A stretch of 64,000 nt of DNA from Palsa-465 sp963800475 (GCA_963800475.1 CAWDAZ010000004.1:496001-560000); one strand, 5' to 3'; counted from the stretch's first letter, positions 17,748 through 26,062 are shown. The notes: generated by a model from the letters alone, not told the origin. Numbers and translations: made by a program.

Positions 17748-18208
17748 ACCGTGAGCCGGGTTCCGCGGGTCTAACAGACATGACCAACCGAATCGATACC
17801 CAGAGCCAGACCGATCGTCCCAGGGTCGTCAAGACCGACGGCGAGTGGCGTGAGATGCTCTCCCCCGAGCAGTACGAGGTCCTGCGTCACAAGGGGACCG
17901 ACCGCCCGTTCACCGGACGGTACGTCCACGAGGAGCGCAGCGGCACCTATCGCTGTGCCGGATGCGGCGCCGAGCTGTTCTCCTCCGATACGAAGTTCGA
18001 ATCGGGCACGGGCTGGCCGAGCTTCACCGAGCCGGCCGACCGAGCCAACGTCGAGCTGCTCGACGACTACAGCTACGGCATGCACCGCATCGAGGTCAAC
18101 TGCGCCGCGTGCAGCGGTCACCTCGGTCACGTCTTTCCCGATGGACCCGGTGAGACCGGCGAGCGCTACTGCATCAACTCCTGCTCGCTCGAGCTCGACG
18201 AGCGGTAG
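17744..18208 (+). CDS. msrB: peptide-methionine (R)-S-oxide reductase
   Basis: 154 residues if started at ATG 17744, which overlaps the anti-sigma stop (ATGA); ATG 17780 would give a more usual N-terminus. It reduces the R form of methionine sulfoxide in proteins. The catalytic motif RYCIN places the nucleophile at Cys142. Two CxxC pairs (CAGC, CAAC) form the structural zinc site. The GTGWPSF and HLGHVFPDGP motifs of the family are present. Cys146 lies close to the nucleophile and might take part in regeneration. Its place between an anti-sigma and a sigma gene suggests it belongs to their regulon. Confidence 0.95.
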   Translation: MNREPGSAGLTDMTNRIDTQSQTDRPRVVKTDGEWREMLSPEQYEVLRHKGTDRPFTGRYVHEERSGTYRCAGCGAELFSSDTKFESGTGWPSFTEPADRANVELLDDYSYGMHRIEVNCAACSGHLGHVFPDGPGETGERYCINSCSLELDER

Positions 18209-18274
18209 CGCTCCGCCTGTCCGGCGGGTGGCCAGCTCGCCTGGCGCCCGCCGGCCAGACGATATAACCGCGGC

Positions 18275-18850
18275 GTGAGCCCAGGCTCCGAACGAGACCT
18301 GATTCGGAGTGCCCGTGCGGGCGATCAGGACGCGTTCGCGGAGCTGGTTGAGATGCACGCGGCGCCGGTCTACGGCGCGCTCCGGCGGTTCGGTCTCGAC
18401 GCGGGCGAGGCCGACGAGGTCGCACAGGAGGTGTTCGTGCGCGCCTGGCGCGGGCTGCCGCAGTTCGAGGAGCGCGCACGGCTCTCGACCTGGCTCTACC
18501 GGATCGCCTTCAACGAAGCGCAGCGGCGCCTCGCACGCCGAGGACCCAGGCGCGCCGAAGAGGGTCCGGAGGGCGATGACGCGATCGCTTCAGTTGCGGA
18601 GTCCCCCGCCCTCGGTCCCGAGGCGCAGACGCTCGACCGCGAGTTCGAGCGGATCGTGGAGCTGGCGCTCGACAAGCTGCCGGCGGACCTGCGCGCGGCC
18701 GTCGTGTTGCGCGACCTGGAGGGGCTATCCACTCAGGACGCAGCCGAGATCGCCGGCGTCGGGCAGGCGGCGTTCAAGAGCCGCCTTCACCGCGGCCGGA
18801 TGCAGCTGCGCGCCCTCCTCGAGCCATACCTTGGGCTCGAGGAGGGGTAG
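18275..18850 (+). CDS. ECF-type RNA polymerase sigma factor
   Basis: 191 residues from GTG 18275. Region 2 is at residues about 10-85 (LVEMHAAPVYGALRRF, then DEVAQEVFVRAWRGL, and the RLSTWLYRIAFNEA promoter-melting segment). Region 4 is at about 125-185 (LPADLRAAVVLRDLEGLS, then the AEIAGVGQAAFKSRLHRGR helix-turn-helix). The size is right for a two-domain ECF factor without extra C-terminal domains. It follows an RsrA-like zf-HC2 protein and MsrB and faces MsrA tail to tail. A SigR-like role in thiol or methionine oxidation is my inference. Confidence 0.9.
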   Translation: MSPGSERDLIRSARAGDQDAFAELVEMHAAPVYGALRRFGLDAGEADEVAQEVFVRAWRGLPQFEERARLSTWLYRIAFNEAQRRLARRGPRRAEEGPEGDDAIASVAESPALGPEAQTLDREFERIVELALDKLPADLRAAVVLRDLEGLSTQDAAEIAGVGQAAFKSRLHRGRMQLRALLEPYLGLEEG

Positions 18851-18860
18851 CGGCCGCGGG

Positions 18861-19400
18861 CTACCGGAGCGTGGTGGCGCAGACCGCGCCGCCGTGCTTC
18901 TCGAAGTAGCGCTGGTGGTAGTCCTCGGCGTCATAGAACGTCGCGGCCGGGACGATCTCGGTCACGATCGGCCGGCGGAGCGTCTCCTGGTGCCGATCGC
19001 GTGAGGCGATCGCGAGTCGCTCCTGCTTCGGGTCGTGAAAGAGGATCGCCGACCGGTACTGGGTGCCGAAGTCCCAGCCCTGGCGATCCGGCGTCGTCGG
19101 GTCGTGCATCGACCAGAACGCATTCAGCAGTTCGTCGTAGGAGACAACGGTTGGGTCAAACCACACGTCAACCGACTCGGCGTGGCCGGTGGCACCTGAG
19201 CAGACCTGCTCGTAGCTCGGGGCTTCGGCTCGTCCACCGGTGTAGCCGACGCTCGTCTTCACGACACCCTCGATCTCGCGGAACGACGCCTCCACTCCCC
19301 AAAAACACCCGGCGGCGAAGGTCGCGCGCTCCAAACCGTCCCCGTCGGACCGGGGCGTCGGTGCGCCCGTGCTCGACTTCTCACTGGTTGCGAGGTTCAT
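18861..19400 (-). CDS. msrA: peptide-methionine (S)-S-oxide reductase
   Basis: 179 residues from ATG 19400, which has GAAGGA upstream; the frame extends to 19520 but without protein character. The catalytic GCFWG motif gives Cys32. Further family landmarks are the substrate-binding Glu/Asp region EVCSGATGHAESVDVWFDP, the WSMHDPTTPDRQGWDFGTQYRS block and the EDYHQRYFEK tail. It acts on the S epimer, so with MsrB both methionine sulfoxide forms are covered. It ends 10 bases from the sigma-factor stop codon, in convergent direction. Confidence 0.95.
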   Translation of the reverse strand: MNLATSEKSSTGAPTPRSDGDGLERATFAAGCFWGVEASFREIEGVVKTSVGYTGGRAEAPSYEQVCSGATGHAESVDVWFDPTVVSYDELLNAFWSMHDPTTPDRQGWDFGTQYRSAILFHDPKQERLAIASRDRHQETLRRPIVTEIVPAATFYDAEDYHQRYFEKHGGAVCATTLR

Positions 19401-19603
19401 CAACAGTCCTTCCTGTCTATCGGTCATCGCACGGTTAGACCCACCGCGGCGCTGAAACGGTTCAGCTCGCTGCACGCTCGCCGCGTCCAGGTAGCAGGTG
19501 TGAGCACCGCGTGAGGGCACACCGGTGGGTGGACCAGGGTGTCTACGGGCGCGAAGTAGACGCGGCGGCAGCAGGCTTCGCGTGTCACCAACGGAGGAGG
19601 ACC

Positions 19604-19702
19604 ATGACTGCGACCAGCGAGACGTCAGTGATCACGAGCGTCACAGGGGTTGAAACCGCAATCGTCGCCGCGCGCCGGCCGGCGTCCAGGTCAGGGCGAT
19701 GA
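19604..19702 (+). CDS. short upstream ORF (32 codons) coupled to the thioredoxin-like gene
   Basis: ATG 19604 has an excellent GGAGGAGG six bases upstream. The frame gives 32 residues rich in Thr, Ser, Val and Ala with a basic end. Its TGA (19700-19702) overlaps the ATG of the next gene as ATGA. The next gene has no good ribosome-binding site of its own in this stretch, so its translation probably depends on this short ORF. No homology is recognised. It could be a coupling leader or simply the remains of a longer gene. Confidence 0.5.
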   Translation: MTATSETSVITSVTGVETAIVAARRPASRSGR

Positions 19703-20676
19703 ACATCTTCAGCACACGGAGCGGCGGCGATGCCGCTGCTCGTCCCTCTGAGGGCCGACTCCCCGGCTTCGAAGGCGCAAGCGGTTGGCTCAACTCGCCG
19801 CCGCTCACGCCAGACGAGCTGCGCGGCAAGGTCGTGCTCGTCGACTTCTGGACATACACCTGCATCAACTGGCTGCGCACGCTCGGCTACGTCCGCGCGT
19901 GGGCCGAGAAGTACGAGGACCGAGGATTGGTGCTCGTCGGCGTCCACACCCCGGAGTTCCCGTTCGAGCGTGACGCCGAGAACGTTCGCTGGGCGATCGC
20001 CGACATGAACGTGAGGTACCCCGTTGCGCTCGACCCCGACTACGACGTGTGGCAAGCATTCAGCAATCGCTTCTGGCCGGCCGTATACCTCGCGGATGCC
20101 GAAGGGCAGATCCGCTACCACCACTACGGCGAGGACGCATACGAAGAGTGCGAACAGGTCATTCAGGACCTGTTGCGCGACGCCGGAGGTAAGGACGTCC
20201 CCGAGGACCTCGTTTCTCCCGAGCTCGAGGGGTTCGAGGTGCAGGCCGATTGGGCGAACCTGGGCAGCCCAGAGACGTATCTCGGCTCCGAGCAAGCCAG
20301 CGGCTTTGTACGAGACGTCCCAGCCGACGGCCTAGAGCTCAACGAGTGGACACTGATCGGCGACTGGGCCGTGGAGCGGCGGGCGAGCGTGGTGAACGGT
20401 GCGGGGGGGAGTCTCGCGTTCCGCTTCCGTGCGCGCGATGTCAACCTCGTTATGAGCCCGCCCACGAAAGGTTCATCGGTGCCGTTCCGAGTGGTCCTCG
20501 ACAAAGAACCTCCCGGAGACGCTCACGGGTTCGACGTCGACGAACAGGGCCGCGGCGCTCTGACCGAGCAGCGGCTATATCAGCTGGTGCGCGACCCGCG
20601 CGAGACCGCCGACCGCACATTCGAGATCAGCTTCGGCGCGCCCGGCGCCGAGGCGTACTGCTTCACGTTCGGCTAA
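19699..20676 (+). CDS. thioredoxin-like/redoxin protein with C-terminal DipZ-like domain, single active-site Cys
   Basis: 325 residues. The N-terminal half is a thioredoxin fold of the DipZ/TlpA type: VVLVDFWTYTCINWLRT carries Cys55, but the second active-site Cys is replaced by Trp58 (CINW rather than CINC). VGVHTPEFPFE and a FWPAVYLAD cis-Pro region follow. The second half (about 175-325) is a beta-rich domain, with WTLIGDWAVERRASVV and NLVMSPP, like the extension of mycobacterial DipZ. No signal peptide or CcdA membrane part is present, so it should act in the cytoplasm. With one Cys it could form mixed disulfides but not a classical dithiol exchange. It lies in the MsrA/MsrB neighbourhood. 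Confidence 0.8.
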   Translation: MNIFSTRSGGDAAARPSEGRLPGFEGASGWLNSPPLTPDELRGKVVLVDFWTYTCINWLRTLGYVRAWAEKYEDRGLVLVGVHTPEFPFERDAENVRWAIADMNVRYPVALDPDYDVWQAFSNRFWPAVYLADAEGQIRYHHYGEDAYEECEQVIQDLLRDAGGKDVPEDLVSPELEGFEVQADWANLGSPETYLGSEQASGFVRDVPADGLELNEWTLIGDWAVERRASVVNGAGGSLAFRFRARDVNLVMSPPTKGSSVPFRVVLDKEPPGDAHGFDVDEQGRGALTEQRLYQLVRDPRETADRTFEISFGAPGAEAYCFTFG

Positions 20677-20685
20677 AGACCAACA

Positions 20686-20729
20686 AGCCCACCGGGGGAC
20701 TCGAACCCCCAACCGCTTGATTACAAATC
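20686..20729 (-). repeat. left attachment-site repeat: 3' part of tRNA-Thr
   Basis: 44 bases identical to 27342-27385. They include the acceptor-stem 3' strand, T arm, variable loop and the 3' half of the anticodon arm up to the anticodon. The D arm and 5' acceptor strand are missing and unrelated sequence follows, so this is not a functional tRNA. Confidence 0.9.
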
Positions 20730-20749
20730 GCCCATTACCATTACCAGGG

Positions 20750-20938
20750 CTATTGCCTCGTTCTACGGCGTTCTGAGTTCGCTGGGATGACCTCAGAATT
20801 GGGCAGTTCGGGACCAAATTCGGTACCAAGTTCTCCCGGCCCCCGTTTGACGCGCTTCCCGCGCGCGAAGCAGGGCGACCATCGCAGACGTGACGGTGCT
20901 TGTCGCGTCGCGAAAGCGGGAGCGGGAGCGTGAGAACT
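20750..20938 (-). pseudogene. possible remnant of an integrase C-terminus
   Basis: Immediately inside the left repeat, a minus-strand frame of 62 codons is open between stop codons. It ends with a protein-like tail, GELGTEFGPELPNSEVIPA, then a basic finish and a TAG at 20750. Its site and direction (gene end next to the attachment site) are where tyrosine recombinase genes usually lie in tRNA-integrated elements, and GT-x-FG-type tails are common there as far as I recall. The catalytic region is absent, so the assignment is weak. Confidence 0.25.
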
Positions 20939-21040
20939 TCACGTCGGTCCCCCCAAGCCGGATATGCCGCCTTGAGCGTTGGCTTGGGTTCCGGATCAAC
21001 CTCATTGAGATCAAGCGCGGGCGGCTAAGGCCGGCCGAGG

Positions 21041-21059
21041 ATCACCCGCAACGGGTGAT
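21041..21059. other. perfect 8-bp inverted repeat upstream of the sulfatase gene
   Basis: ATCACCCG (21041-21048) and CGGGTGAT (21052-21059) with a 3-base loop, 75 bases before the sulfatase start. It could be a hairpin in the leader or an operator. Nothing else in the 20939-21133 stretch was recognised. Confidence 0.4.
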
Positions 21060-21133
21060 GCAGGGCGGGGCGAGCCCGACGAGCGTTGAAGGGCGTTTCT
21101 GGCGCGCGTGAACTAACGGCTGAGGAGCAGAGC

Positions 21134-23482
21134 ATGGCGATCCCGTTCAAGGGCGTGATCAACGTCGATATCCGTGATTCGGTTCCTGATTGGGCGCCGT
21201 TTGAGCCTCCGAAGGCGCCGGAGGGGGCGCCGAGCGTGGTCTACGTCGTGCTCGATGACGTCGGTTTTTCGGCGATCGGCTGCTACGGCGGGCCGGTCGA
21301 GACACCGAACATCGACCGGATCGCGGCGAGCGGGGTGCGTTACACGCAATGGCATACGACGGCGCTGTGCTCGCCGACGCGCTCGTGCCTGCTGACCGGC
21401 CGTAACCACACGCGCAACAGCATGGCGTGCATCACCGAGGCGGCGATCGGGTTCCCGAACGCGAGCGGCACGATCCCGCCGGAGAACGGGATGCTGCCGG
21501 AGATCCTCGGCGAGCTGGGGTGGAACACGTACATGACTGGCAAGTGGCATCTGTGCCCGACCGATGAGATGCACCTGGCCGCGACGCGGCGCAACTGGCC
21601 GACCGGGCGCGGGTTCGAGCGTTTCTACGGCTTTCTTGGCGCCGAGACCAATCAGTGGCATCCGGACCTGGTCTATGACAACCACCCGGTTGACCAACCC
21701 AAGCAGCCGGAGGACGGCTACCACCTGACGGTGGACCTGACCGACAAGGCGCTCGAGTTCATACAGGACGCCAAGGCGGTCGCGCCGGAGAAGCCGTTCT
21801 ACCTTTACTACACGCCTGGGGCGTGCCACGCGCCGCACCATGTCCCCAGGGAATGGATCGAGAAGTACAAGGGCCGGTTCGACATGGGCTACGAGGTGAT
21901 GCGCGAGCAGACGCTCGAGCGCCAGAAGAAGCTCGGCATCGTTCCCGACAACACGGAACTCCCGCCGGTCAACCCGATCGGGACTCCGCAGGACCGCAAG
22001 GGTCCGAAAGGGCAGCCGTTCCCGCAGCTCGACTTCACGCGGCCGTGGGCGTCACTGTCCGATGACGAGCGTCGGCTGTTCTGCCGGATGGCCGAGGTGT
22101 ACGCCGGGTTCCTCGCGCACGCCGATGATCAGATCGGTCGGCTGCTCGCGTACCTTGAGGACACCGAGCAGCTCGAGAACACGATCATCGTCTTGGTCTC
22201 CGACAACGGCGCCAGCGGCGAGGGCGGTCCGAACGGGTCGCTGAACGAGAACAAGTTCATGAACCAGATTCCCGACGACATCGAGACGAACCTCGCGATG
22301 ATCGACGAGCTGGGGAGCCCGAAGACCTACAACCACTATCCAAACGGCTGGGCGATGGCGTTCAACACGCCGTTCAAGATGTGGAAGCGCTATGAGTTCA
22401 ACGGCGGCAGCTGCGACCCGTGCATGATCTCTTGGCCAAAGGGGATCAAGGCTCGGGGCGAGATCCGCCACCAGTACCACCACGCGATCGACATCGTGCC
22501 GACGATCCTCGACTGCCTCGGCGTCGAGGCGCCCGCCACGATCAAGGGGCACGTGCAGAGCAGGTTCGACGGGATCAGCATGCGCTACAGCTTCGATCAG
22601 GCGACGATCCCCACGGCTCGCCCGACGCAGTTCTATTCGATGCTCGGCTCGCGGGCGATCTGGCACGACGGGTGGAAGGCCGTCAGCACGCACCCGACGG
22701 TCGCCGGCTGGAGCGACTTCAACGACGACACGTGGGAGCTCTACCACGTCGAGACCGACCGCTCGGAGCTGCACGACCTCGCCGGCGAACATCCGGACAA
22801 GCTGCGCGAGATGATCAACCTGTGGTTCTCCGAGGCCGGCCGAAACGGAGCGTTCCCGCTCGATGACCGCTCGCCGGTCGAGATCATCACCACCCCCCGG
22901 CCACAGGTCACCAGCCCGCGCAATCGCTATCGCTACTTCCCCGGCGTCGCGGAGGTCCCGGAGGCACTGGCGGTCAACGTCCGCAATCGCGACTACATCA
23001 TCGGGATGTGGCTGAACATACCGTCCGCTGGCGCGGGCGGCGTGCTGTTCGCGCATGGCTCGCGGTTCGGAGGCCACACGCTCTACGTGAAGGACAACCG
23101 GCTGCACTACGTCTACAACTTCGTCGGCATGCTCGAGCAGAAGATCGTGGCGAGCGAGGACCTGCCGGTCGGCGAGAACGTGATCGTCTCGGCCGCGTTC
23201 GTGAAAGAGGGCGACGGTATGCCCTGCACCGGCACCCTGTCGCTCTACCACGGCGAGAACAAGGTCGGCGAGGGGCAGATCAAGACCCAGCCCGCGACGT
23301 TCGGGCTGACTGGGTCTGGGCTGACCGTCGGGCGCAGCCTGCACACGATCGCCTCCGACTACCCGGGCGAGCGTCCCTGGCCCTTCACCGGCGGCACGAT
23401 CCACGTCGCCGCCGTCGACGTCAGCGGCGATCCGTACGTCGACCTTGAGCGTGAGGCCGCCGCGATGATCGCCCGCGAGTAG
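21134..23482 (+). CDS. arylsulfatase-family sulfatase
   Basis: 782 residues from ATG 21134, which follows GAGGAG. The alkaline-phosphatase-like fold shows the metal-binding pair VVLDDVGF (Asp41, Asp42) and the formylglycine motif CSPTRSCLLTGR (Cys79, C-x-P-x-R). TGKWHL and the later metal site VLVSDNGAS follow. The last 180 residues form a beta-rich domain beginning around YIIGMWLNIPSAG, as in the large arylsulfatases of this type. The Cys must be converted by a formylglycine-generating enzyme, none of which is encoded here. No signal peptide is visible, so it may act on sulfate esters inside the cell. It is the largest cargo gene of the tRNA-Thr element. Confidence 0.92.
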   Translation: MAIPFKGVINVDIRDSVPDWAPFEPPKAPEGAPSVVYVVLDDVGFSAIGCYGGPVETPNIDRIAASGVRYTQWHTTALCSPTRSCLLTGRNHTRNSMACITEAAIGFPNASGTIPPENGMLPEILGELGWNTYMTGKWHLCPTDEMHLAATRRNWPTGRGFERFYGFLGAETNQWHPDLVYDNHPVDQPKQPEDGYHLTVDLTDKALEFIQDAKAVAPEKPFYLYYTPGACHAPHHVPREWIEKYKGRFDMGYEVMREQTLERQKKLGIVPDNTELPPVNPIGTPQDRKGPKGQPFPQLDFTRPWASLSDDERRLFCRMAEVYAGFLAHADDQIGRLLAYLEDTEQLENTIIVLVSDNGASGEGGPNGSLNENKFMNQIPDDIETNLAMIDELGSPKTYNHYPNGWAMAFNTPFKMWKRYEFNGGSCDPCMISWPKGIKARGEIRHQYHHAIDIVPTILDCLGVEAPATIKGHVQSRFDGISMRYSFDQATIPTARPTQFYSMLGSRAIWHDGWKAVSTHPTVAGWSDFNDDTWELYHVETDRSELHDLAGEHPDKLREMINLWFSEAGRNGAFPLDDRSPVEIITTPRPQVTSPRNRYRYFPGVAEVPEALAVNVRNRDYIIGMWLNIPSAGAGGVLFAHGSRFGGHTLYVKDNRLHYVYNFVGMLEQKIVASEDLPVGENVIVSAAFVKEGDGMPCTGTLSLYHGENKVGEGQIKTQPATFGLTGSGLTVGRSLHTIASDYPGERPWPFTGGTIHVAAVDVSGDPYVDLEREAAAMIARE

Positions 23483-23891
23483 TCGGCAGCGCGGCGGTGT
23501 CCGGGCTCGTGAGCACCTGCAGATTCGGCCCTTCGCGACGATCGCCTGTCCGCGACCTCCGGGACGTAGCCCGTCAGGCCCCCCTCGCACGGCTGAGCGG
23601 AGTGAGCGAGCCACGAGTCCCCTGCCCCCGCGCGCGTGGGAATCGACGGTTCGGTCGGGCTACGACGGGTCGTATCGCGCGCCGCAAAGACGGTCGGCCT
23701 GATCGGTTCTCGAGACTCGCGCGTGGCGTTCCTGTCTGGCGGGTCGGTGACTTGCTCACCCGATCTGGATGATGGCTCGTCGTTGGGGATGCGTTTTGCT
23801 TCTCGACATGTTGGGGTGGTGATCAGGCCGCTCGGCCGAGGCGCGAGATCAACCTGAGCACCGCGGGATCGTCGAGTTGGAGGGCGGATTT
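23483..23891. other. intergenic, nothing recognised
   Basis: About 410 bases between sulfatase and aquaporin genes. Small frames are present on both strands without protein character. The aquaporin ribosome-binding site (GGAGGG, 23879-23884) is at the right edge. Confidence 0.4.
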
Positions 23892-24722
23892 GTGCCAGAC
23901 CAGATGGCCCCTGGAGATGCTGGCGTCACGGGGTGGATCTCCGCGGAGCTGCAACAGAACGTGATTCAACCGATTGCGGACTTCCAGAATCCGAGTCAGG
24001 AGTGGCGCAGGCTCTTCTCGGAGCTGTTGGGGACGTTCTTTCTGGTGCTGGTTGCCGCCGGCGGGGGGATGATGGGGGCCGCGTTTCCGAACACGATCAG
24101 TCGCACCGCGGCGGTGGTCGCGCCCGGGATGCTGGTGATGGCAGTCATCATGTTCATGGGGAAGGTCTCGGGCGCTCACCTGAACCCCGCGGTCAGCATC
24201 GCATTCGCGCTGCGCCGGGACTTTCCGTGGCGGCGGGTGCCCGGCTACATCGCTGTCCAGCTGATCGGCGCGACGCTGGCTGCGCTGGTCCTGCACGCGC
24301 TGATCAATGTCTCGGCCGTTCACGGTTCGAACTACGTCGCGTCCGGGTACAGCGCGGGCACGGGGTTCTGGATGGAGCTGCTACTGACTCTTGGGCTGGT
24401 GAGCGTGATCCTTGGGACGGCTTCGGGCGCGCAGAACATCGGGATCATCGCCGCGTTGGGGGTGGGCGCGTACATCGCCCTGGCGGGGTTGTGGGGGAGC
24501 CCGATCTCGGGAGCGTCGATGAACCCGGCGCGAACGTTCGGCCCGGATCTCGTCGGAGGGAAGTTCACCGACTACTGGGTCTACGTCGCCGGCCCGATTG
24601 TTGGTGGCGCACTAGCGGTCGTCATTGCGTTCGTGCTCCGGGGGGCCGGCGGCGGGTTAGGCGGCTCCGGCGCCGCCCAGGGTGCTCTGTTCACCGAACC
24701 CGAAGAGCCGGCCAAGCAGTAG
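23892..24722 (+). CDS. MIP-family aquaporin
   Basis: 276 residues from GTG 23892, placed 7 bases after GGAGGG; an in-frame TTG at 23877 is less likely. Both half-helix signatures are present: HLNPAVS (NPA at 98-100) and SMNPART (NPA at 211-213), with six hydrophobic segments around them. An unusually long N-terminal extension of about 40 residues, rich in Gln and Asn, precedes the first helix. The residue before the second NPA loop and the absence of the glycerol-facilitator Asp after it (NPAR-T) favour a water channel over a glycerol channel. The tail is Gly-rich and acidic. Confidence 0.92.
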   Translation: MPDQMAPGDAGVTGWISAELQQNVIQPIADFQNPSQEWRRLFSELLGTFFLVLVAAGGGMMGAAFPNTISRTAAVVAPGMLVMAVIMFMGKVSGAHLNPAVSIAFALRRDFPWRRVPGYIAVQLIGATLAALVLHALINVSAVHGSNYVASGYSAGTGFWMELLLTLGLVSVILGTASGAQNIGIIAALGVGAYIALAGLWGSPISGASMNPARTFGPDLVGGKFTDYWVYVAGPIVGGALAVVIAFVLRGAGGGLGGSGAAQGALFTEPEEPAKQ

Positions 24723-25579
24723 CGCGCAGCGCGCGACGAGACGGAGGAAGGCATGGCAGCCGTCGGGTACAGGTCGGACAAGTGGTGTCCGTGAATGCTC
24801 GAGAACCGGTGTCCGACAATCTGCTCGTGGATCTGTACGAGTCGATGGCCAGGATCGACGCAGGCTGGCGGCTGCTTTCGGACAAAGTCGGTGACGAGAG
24901 CGGCGCCGCGTTGTGTACACGCGCCAACATGAAGGCAGGTCCCGCATGGCCTACGGCCTCGGTCTCGCAAGTCGCCAGAACCGGAACTCGCGGACTAAGT
25001 CAGTCGGCGAGGGGAGATACGAGCCGAGAAGACCGGCCGCGCGTGAGACGCCCGGCGATTCAAGCTCATTCCTGGTCTACAGCTGCTAGTCCTCGGGACA
25101 CGAACTCGCTGAGGGGGTCGACCAGTTCTTGCCATTGGTCGATTCGCTGGGTCGATACGAGGTCGCTGATCGCCTCTCCGATGGAGGCCATCGCGGCCAG
25201 CGAGGCGATATGCCGCTCATGTCGTGAGCGCACGCGCCAATAGTCGTAGTCCTCGAGCTTTCGCTCGATGATCCGAGCCGCGGCGTGGCGCGCTCATGCT
25301 CGCGTTCGCACGACTTCGCGGAGGTTCGAGAACGCTTGGCCAGCTCAGAGCTCAAGTGCAACCGTACAGTTGCGCCCTCACGACGAGCGCTGCTCGAACT
25401 GGACTCGACTGTGGGTCAACGCGCTGCTATTCTTGACCCGCGGTCGACAAGGGGCCTCCGGGCTGGATGCGAGCCAGCTAGGGGGACGTCGATCGTCGAT
25501 CAGATCGACCACTAGTACCGTCGAGCGTTGGGTGTAGGTCGTCGTGAGGGGGCCGGGGCAGGGCGGCCAGCATCTTCGA
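24723..25579. other. gene-poor stretch with coding debris
   Basis: After the aquaporin, a 13-residue frame (ATG 24753, ribosome-binding site GGAGGAAGG) ends in TGA. A frame from GTG 24809 then opens with about 45 protein-like residues (NLLVDLYESMARIDAGWRLL) before losing character; it stays open to 25243. A minus-strand fragment listed separately overlaps its end. The rest up to 25579 holds no recognisable gene. The picture is of decayed genes within the element. Confidence 0.4.
25066..25293 (-). pseudogene. fragment of an unidentified helical protein
   Basis: 75 codons open between stop codons on the minus strand with strong protein character: ARIIERKLEDYDYWRVRSRH, then an alternating helix with ASLAAMASIGEAISDLVSTQ and an end EFVSRGLAAVDQE. 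There is no start codon with a ribosome-binding site, and an in-frame stop (25294-25296) lies just before it. It is probably the 3' end of a decayed gene. The family is not recognised. Confidence 0.4.
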
Positions 25580-26032
25580 ATGAAACGGGGTCGTCAAATG
25601 AGGGGCAAAGCTTTTCGCCGGTTCACGGCAGCACTCGTGTTGACATTGGCGGTTTTCGCGATCGCCGCCGCCGCGTCGCTCGCGAACGAGAACCCGTACG
25701 TCCACATCGCGGCGCCCCGGACCTCCACCAGGCGGACGATCATCTTCAGCGGTGCGACGACGGCGCAGTTCCCGAACCTGCGTGCTTACTGGGAGCGCGG
25801 GAGGGCGACTTGCGCGGCCACGTTCGCGGACAGGCCCAGGCTGGCGCAGGAATGGGGATGGAACGACATCGCCCCCCAGCACTCGGCCGGCCTCGTCTCG
25901 TTCGAGCACAAGGAGACGGTCTACGCCGGCGACACGGGCGAGCTCCACGTCCTCTGCGCGTACCTGGTCAATCACACCGGCGAAGTCGGCGCTCGTGGGC
26001 AGCTCTCCTACCGGGACCCGGCGCTGAGGTGA
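25580..26032 (+). CDS. small secreted protein, function unknown
   Basis: About 150 residues from ATG 25580; ATG 25598 is also possible. A basic head and hydrophobic core (AALVLTLAVFAIAAAASLA) form a signal peptide, so the product should be exported. The mature part of about 115 residues has two Cys, which could form one disulfide, and a beta-rich look (HKETVYAGDTGELHVLCAYL). The subtilase gene starts 30 bases downstream in the same direction, so the two may be made together. A link such as substrate, inhibitor or chaperone is speculative. Confidence 0.55.
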   Translation: MKRGRQMRGKAFRRFTAALVLTLAVFAIAAAASLANENPYVHIAAPRTSTRRTIIFSGATTAQFPNLRAYWERGRATCAATFADRPRLAQEWGWNDIAPQHSAGLVSFEHKETVYAGDTGELHVLCAYLVNHTGEVGARGQLSYRDPALR

Positions 26033-26062
26033 CCCGGTGAGGAGTTGGTCAAGGAGGGTCTG

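Noticed and set aside
20677..20760. A second tRNA-Thr gene
   Set aside because: Only the 3' part of the tRNA is present; the D arm and 5' acceptor strand are replaced by unrelated sequence, so it cannot fold. It is treated as an attachment-site repeat.
22052..23614. Long minus-strand frame of 520 codons opposite the sulfatase gene
   Set aside because: Composition is an antisense shadow (Arg, Asp, Val, His) and the sulfatase on the other strand has all family motifs.
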